NCBI GenBank assembly: GCA_963783335.1
Contig: CAWAND010000004.1
Span: 124,001-188,000 of the forward strand
Source: CAWAND01 sp963783335
Lineage (GTDB): Bacteria; Chloroflexota; Anaerolineae; Anaerolineales; E44-bin32
Direction of reading: 5' to 3'
DNA: 64,000 bases
Part shown: in pieces, positions 60,301-64,000 of the stretch
How the letters are laid out: every line of letters begins with the position of its first letter
How positions within the stretch are numbered: position 1 is the first letter of the stretch
Program-made: the position numbers and the translations under genes
The notes under the pieces: generated by a model
What the model saw: the letters and a program-made list of their open reading frames with translations, nothing else
Database searches by the model: none
Told to the model about the DNA's origin: nothing

Positions 60301-63300
60301 AGGCTGTTCTACCTGGAGGGTCGACAATTCGGCCAAGGCGTGATCAAGCTGACCGGACTTTCGGCTCAGGCGGGCCAGACTGAGCCGATGCGTGACCTCT
60401 GCCGGGGAGATCGCCAGCGCCTTCGTGACAGCCGAGGCAGCTTCTTTGATGTCCCCTGACTGCTCATAGGCCCGTCCAAGGCCCGACCATGCGGCTTCAT
60501 CGTCGGGCCGGTTCTCGACAACCTTCATGAGTTCGAGAACGGCAGCTTCGGGCCGGCCGGTTTGCATGAAGAGCCGGCTGCGCGCCATTTGGGCCAGGCT
60601 GGGATCGGCCATGCCAGCTTCTGCCCTCTGGTAAGCCGAGATGGCCTTGTCATGCTTGCCCTGAGCCGAGAGTATGTCGGCCCAACCCATCAAGGCACGC
60701 GGGTTCTCGGGCGCCAAATCAACGGCTTGAGTGGCCCACTGCAGAGCGGTCGCGATTTGGCCGCCTGCCTGGGCAGCGCGGGCGGCGCCAATGCGGGCAT
60801 CGAAATCCTCTGGTGCCAGCTCGCTGGCGCGTCGGAAGCGCGTCAAGGCTTCGTCGCTGGCGCCGGTGGCAAGTGCAGCGTAGCCAGCCAGCCGCCAAAC
60901 ATCCGAGTCCTCGGGAAAGTGCTGAAGGGCATGAACGAAGTGCTCTTCGGCTTGGTGGTGCACACCCATGGCCTGCAAATGCTTGGCCAGTGAGAGGCAG
61001 TAGTCACCGTTGTCGGGCTCAAGCTCTGACGCCTGCTGATAGTGCGGCAAGGCCATATCAACCTCACCGGCGGCAGCGTAAGCCTGGGCCAACGTGTGAT
61101 GCCAGGTTGGCTCCTCGGGCCAAGCCGCCAGCGCCATGTTCAAGGCATGGATGGCTTCAGGCACCTGACTCTGCTGCAGCAGTGCAAGTGCGGTGAAGTA
61201 AGCCGCCAGGGGCTGTACGGCCGGGACGGCCGGAACCGCACCGAACGCCTTGCGCGCCTGCGTGTAGCGCTCGCTGTAAAGGTGAGCCAGTCCGGCCAGC
61301 AATGGGCCCCATTCGTTCTGCCGAGCGCCCGGGTTTTCGGCCAAGATGGCAATCACGGCTTCGGCTTCGCCGTTCCGAAGATTGGCGATGACCAGACTTT
61401 CGATCAGGCCCGGAGATGCTGTTTCCTGGTCGATCCTGTCGGTTGTGATTCGGCCGGCAATCAGTGCCAGCTGCTGATCCAGCCGCTGACAGGTGGCCTC
61501 ATCCACACCCATCCGGCGGGATTTTTCGACCCAAGCCGAAGCCGTTTCGGGTTCGACTACTGCAGCCTTTGGGGAATGCGCTCTGGCCGTGGCGCCCTCT
61601 TCATAGAGCCAGGTGGCGTCAGCCAGGCGAGCGCGAAGCTCGATGGCGTTCACCAGCAGGGCGGGCTCATCCTCAACAATATCGATGGCGGTCTCGACGG
61701 CCGCCATGACCTTCGGCCAAGCCGCGTGATTGAAGCCTGCCCGAGCAGTCCAGAGTGCATCCTGAGCCGAATCCAACTGGGTTGCATCGATGCGCTCAAA
61801 AGCTTCGAATGAGGCTACCGGGTTGCCCAGGGCCATCTCGGCCAAAGAAAGCTTGGCGAGCACCGAAGCTGATGCTTGAGCGCCCTTGTCCGTGAGCTCC
61901 GAAAGCACCTGTCGGGCCTCTTCGTGAGAATCCATGTCGGTGAACGTGTCGGCAATGGCTTCCTGGATGGTGTGATCCCCAGGCACCAACGCCGAGGCGG
62001 TTTGGAGGATTTCGAGAGCCTCTTCGGGGGCGCCGTGGCGTCGGAAGGCGGCTGATGCCTCGACAGCCAGATGGGGATCATCGGGACAAAGCGACACGGC
62101 CTGCCGCAGATGATCGAGGCCACGCTCAGGCTCGCCGTTCTGCAGGTGGGCATGGGCCAGGCGGGTCGCCAGGCCGATGTTCTTCGGATCTTGGGTCAAG
62201 GCCCGTTGCCAATAGCCAATCGCCGCCGACCGACGGTGGAGCCGCCATAGGCACTCTCCGACATGGCGGAGGGCGACCTGATCTTCGGGAGAGCGCTCGG
62301 CCAGCGCGGTCCAAGCCTCCAGCGCTGTCTCGAAATCATCAGTCCGCTCGGCCGTCTCGGCCAACGACTTGTGGATCGCTTCATCTTCGGGGGCGGCGCT
62401 GGCTGCCCGTTTGAGGAGGCGCACCGCCTGTTGTGGCTTGCCGAGGCGGATCAGCAGTTGGCTGATCGTCGCTACCATCGAGGGATCGCTGCCTCCAAGA
62501 CGGAGGGCGCGGGCCAAAGCCGCCCGTGCGTCTTCGGTTTGCGTCAATTGGTGATGCAGCTGAGCTTTCTGGATCCAGACAGCAGGGTCATCCGGGCTAG
62601 CCTCTGTCCAACGGTTGATTTGTGTCAGGGCGGCGCCCCATGCCTCGGCTTCCATGGACGCGGCAACCGCTTCAGACCTTGCGTCGGCATTGGTTGGGTC
62701 GCGTTCAACGGCTTCCATCGCCGGAGCGAGCGCCTCGTCGGCCAACCCAGCCTTGCGGTAGGCCTTGGACAGCAGCAGGAGGCTTTCGGGCGATCCACCC
62801 GATCCTTGGCGCAGTGTCTCCAAGACGGAGATAGCGACGGGAGTCTGGCCGGCGTCCATGGCCGCCTGAGCCAATCCCTTGCTGGCACGCGTGTGTTTGT
62901 CGCCTGTCAACGCCTGTTCGCCGTTCAAGCAGGCCTGGTAGGCTGCCATCGCCTCTTCGGACTGCCCCGTCATCCGCAGCCCTTCGGCCATCCAATACGC
63001 GTGGTCGGGATCTGATGTAGCCGCAGAGGCCAACCGCAGACGATGAAGCCCATGTTCGGCGAGACGACTGTCGTCGGTCCTTGCGGCTGCTTTGATTGCC
63101 AATCGGCCAGCCAGGAGCTGCGCCTGGTCGGATGCGCCGTCAGGAATCTCGGAAACCAGCTCATGAGCAGCCAGCACATCGCCGACCGTCTCGTAGGCTT
63201 CCGCCAGGGCCACGCGGGTGGGGAGGTGGGCGGAGCGGCGGGCCTTGGCCTTTTCCAGGACAGGTAGCGCCTGGTCAATGTGACCCAGCTTGGTGAGCAA

Positions 63301-64000
63301 ATGACCGTAACCGAGCTGGATATCGGGATCGTCCGGTGACAGACGAAGCGCCTTTTCGTAATGCTCGAGAGCTTCGCTCAAGTGATCCTGCTCAGCCAGG
63401 CTCCGACCCTTGGCCGTCAGCAGAGAAGGTTGGTCGGGACAAATCTGAATGGCACGTGCCAGGGTTTCATCGGCCAGGCCATCGTCGCCGGTGGCGCGCT
63501 GGGCTTCAGCCAACGCGAGCCAGGTTTCGGGCGACTGTGGCGCTCTTTCGGTTGCCTTGGAAAGGTGTTCCTTGGCCGTCTCAACCTCGCCGCAGGCCGT
63601 CAAAGCCCGGCCGTATTGGACCAGGGCTAGGGGCGAATCCGGATCCAGAGCCAGCCAACGGGCGGCCTGATCCCGCGCCAAATCCGCCTGATTGGCTTCA
63701 AGGGCGCACTCGACAACCTGCTTCAGCATGCGGGCATTCGCCAGAGCCAGTTGTTGCCAGTGTTCCAACGCCGCCTCAGGCTTGCCCTGTGCCTGGAGGC
63801 ATTGGGCGAGGATCCTCCGCACGTGGTCGTCATTATCGTCCTGGGCCAGCAGCAGCTCTGCCGGATTCATGGCGCCGGCAGCGTCCCCGGCCTCGAAACG
63901 GGCTTCGGCCAGGGCGACGCGGGCGGGACGGCTGCCCGGTGAGGTTGCGGACCAGAGTTCGGCGACCTGGGCGGCCTCGCCTGGGTGGTCCGCATCAACC
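57313..64000 (-). CDS. giant TPR protein with gingipain-like (C25) protease domain (5' end cut by window edge)
   Basis: The frame is open through base 64000, with 2228 residues visible and more beyond. From the upstream edge to about 60.0 kb it is tandem tetratricopeptide repeats (more than 30 copies of the A-x-Y/W-x-G-x-A pattern). A Pro/Ala/Ser-rich linker (~58.95-59.25 kb) leads to a C25-like protease: 'VLIVGGHGILPFHLLPN', 'ENYFAPEWPVGRIPVDAEP', the catalytic His codon at 58171-58173 in 'SYYNLHGLADAPEW' and the Cys codon at 58027-58029 in 'IVFTEACYGAHVIE'. A Cys/His-rich insert (57466-57545) and a final domain shared with the 76-residue protein follow. It has no visible signal peptide in the part seen. 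It heads the FtsZ operon. Confidence 0.85.
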   Translation of the reverse strand, partial: VDADHPGEAAQVAELWSATSPGSRPARVALAEARFEAGDAAGAMNPAELLLAQDDNDDHVRRILAQCLQAQGKPEAALEHWQQLALANARMLKQVVECALEANQADLARDQAARWLALDPDSPLALVQYGRALTACGEVETAKEHLSKATERAPQSPETWLALAEAQRATGDDGLADETLARAIQICPDQPSLLTAKGRSLAEQDHLSEALEHYEKALRLSPDDPDIQLGYGHLLTKLGHIDQALPVLEKAKARRSAHLPTRVALAEAYETVGDVLAAHELVSEIPDGASDQAQLLAGRLAIKAAARTDDSRLAEHGLHRLRLASAATSDPDHAYWMAEGLRMTGQSEEAMAAYQACLNGEQALTGDKHTRASKGLAQAAMDAGQTPVAISVLETLRQGSGGSPESLLLLSKAYRKAGLADEALAPAMEAVERDPTNADARSEAVAASMEAEAWGAALTQINRWTEASPDDPAVWIQKAQLHHQLTQTEDARAALARALRLGGSDPSMVATISQLLIRLGKPQQAVRLLKRAASAAPEDEAIHKSLAETAERTDDFETALEAWTALAERSPEDQVALRHVGECLWRLHRRSAAIGYWQRALTQDPKNIGLATRLAHAHLQNGEPERGLDHLRQAVSLCPDDPHLAVEASAAFRRHGAPEEALEILQTASALVPGDHTIQEAIADTFTDMDSHEEARQVLSELTDKGAQASASVLAKLSLAEMALGNPVASFEAFERIDATQLDSAQDALWTARAGFNHAAWPKVMAAVETAIDIVEDEPALLVNAIELRARLADATWLYEEGATARAHSPKAAVVEPETASAWVEKSRRMGVDEATCQRLDQQLALIAGRITTDRIDQETASPGLIESLVIANLRNGEAEAVIAILAENPGARQNEWGPLLAGLAHLYSERYTQARKAFGAVPAVPAVQPLAAYFTALALLQQSQVPEAIHALNMALAAWPEEPTWHHTLAQAYAAAGEVDMALPHYQQASELEPDNGDYCLSLAKHLQAMGVHHQAEEHFVHALQHFPEDSDVWRLAGYAALATGASDEALTRFRRASELAPEDFDARIGAARAAQAGGQIATALQWATQAVDLAPENPRALMGWADILSAQGKHDKAISAYQRAEAGMADPSLAQMARSRLFMQTGRPEAAVLELMKVVENRPDDEAAWSGLGRAYEQSGDIKEAASAVTKALAISPAEVTHRLSLARLSRKSGQLDHALAELSTLQVEQPDSAEVAYELARVHEARRDFEKAMDGYRRTISLDKAHAKAHYRAGLVLKALKDYDEAAVMFKSAVDLSPHDADAHHQLAAVRALELVHGGIQQNSGGGAMMDREQFFKTFRASVGANRSDFARKLAADWLSVWPGDGETQLALAEIEIEEKRFGTSIERLTQLVTRDPEHARATAKLADAYDASGDLLKASIYRAIAAALDGRVPTVGHSPSWSQSLYQALAALSAGSADSAAMHIRGVMGADLDSPLPTLIGVKAYLGLEDRKAAMGLARDGSSRWPETVAFRLWLADDLMNAGEVDRAVEYLHRAASGDPTGRIAEHYLGSSHPYRNLWPVQLSIASKQPIPAEVSALLGGNQLTGAHSAASTPQSKAPEAIAPQAAAAKPSDQPAPEAGQSQPSQAVLPGNGSRQESASPDMLGAQPGEAFQGPNPGEEPAQAPSSSPAESSDQPLKEVAARVQARPTQPDEDRRVPTYLVVSSRSRLMQVFGADTFKRIDEAIDQLVKAVRPRPGWTAYKVYVDDPNSLRPFGLTPVDPGNAWDIKLRLSDIDRSLAGHGQMIGAVLIVGGHGILPFHLLPNPTDDDDDQVPSDNPYATKDENYFAPEWPVGRIPVDAEPDLIVKQLRLAAEQHYGALRQMGPMMRLRQWLILHLGRWLGRGPRSLGYSASIWRKASMAVFRSIGEPGSMITSPPIDAPSLPAVAMRPTMLSYYNLHGLADAPEWFGQRDPLRDTKAPQEYPVALRPQDVVNSGRAPKIVFTEACYGAHVIEKETETAISLKFLASGSHAVVGSTKISYGSVTPPLIAADLLGRRFYENLNRGLPTGEALRQAKLELAAEMHRRQGYLDGEDQKTLISFVLYGDPLYTSKQVIPMPGHKSVIRRKSRPKLMQTSCALGGPAMAESDLDEESRQRVKSIVSRYLPGMSGATCSIHPQHAGCDADDHQCPSHQLGIKAIPASPNRETVVVTLSKHYAADSRHHPHFARLTLDKSGKVLKLAVSR

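Noticed and set aside
57313..64000. TPR-CHAT protease of type III-E CRISPR (Craspase-like) systems
   Set aside because: No Cas gene, crRNA array or gRAMP homologue is in the window, and the protease motifs fit C25 better than CHAT.
1..64000. CRISPR array, insertion sequence or prophage
   Set aside because: No short regular direct repeats, transposase, integrase or phage structural genes were found; composition looks uniform.

Overview
The window is a dense, GC-rich (about 60 %) bacterial chromosome segment with about 52 protein genes and one tRNA gene. Most genes are core or housekeeping, and no insertion sequence, phage gene or CRISPR array was seen. The gene mix suggests Chloroflexota, probably an Anaerolineae-like lineage. 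It combines two ftsH genes, several eukaryote-like Ser/Thr kinases with PP2C, FHA and small GTPases, a CpXC protein, a type 2 isopentenyl-PP isomerase next to (here fused with) a polyprenyl synthase, and G5/propeller lipoproteins. This placement is inference; no rRNA is present to confirm it. GTG and TTG starts with good ribosome binding sites are common, and many neighbours overlap by 4 bases (ATGA, GTGA, TTGA).

Layout: 1-2.8 kb, a transporter with RCK domains (cut by the left edge) and a Rab-like GTPase with a roadblock-like partner. 3-13.9 kb, YjbQ, a zinc-ribbon membrane protein, a DHH phosphoesterase, ftsH no. 1, a drug-efflux MFS, a glycosyltransferase, ligA and an alpha-oxoamine synthase. 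13.9-25.3 kb, a CpXC / histidine kinase / aminotransferase operon, acyl-CoA ligase, ftsH no. 2, a Ser/Thr kinase divergent from a lipid kinase, an SH3 protein and a DUF971 protein. 25.3-31.7 kb, a seven-gene signalling operon: PQQ-propeller kinase, PP2C, J-VWA, FHA, an 80-residue protein, a response regulator and a GTPase. 31.8-41.5 kb, the isoprenoid fusion gene, ACP, a magnesium-chelatase-type ATPase, a thioesterase, GtrA and UDP-sugar genes, two lipoproteins, scpB and rluB. 41.7-51.3 kb, sucCD, a UroD-family protein, rsmD, Nudix, an SPFH-HTH protein, and the plsX-fabF-NERD operon. 51.4 kb, tRNA-Leu(GAG). 51.6-53.3 kb, an amino-acid ABC permease and binding protein.

53.5-64.0 kb is the most unusual part. 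A giant gene (more than 2200 codons, running off the right edge) encodes dozens of TPRs, a gingipain-like (C25, caspase-fold) protease domain and a small C-terminal domain. Downstream on the same strand lie a TIM-barrel-like protein, an FtsZ whose T7 catalytic loop carries His where the second Asp should be, a 76-residue protein that is a free-standing copy of the protease's C-terminal domain, a 66-residue membrane protein, and, beyond a hairpin, a degenerate LCP-family protein. The ribosome binding site and start codon of the second gene are buried in a 15-bp RNA hairpin. I propose these genes as a candidate undescribed protease / cytoskeleton module; its function is unknown.

Four genes (an alpha-oxoamine synthase, the lipid kinase, sucD and the PQQ-propeller kinase) each carry one apparent +1 insertion that breaks the frame. 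Because sucD is a core gene and all four errors have the same sign, assembly or sequencing insertions are more likely than real pseudogenes. There is no gene-free stretch longer than 300 bases; the longest gap (2763-3056) shows nothing I recognise.
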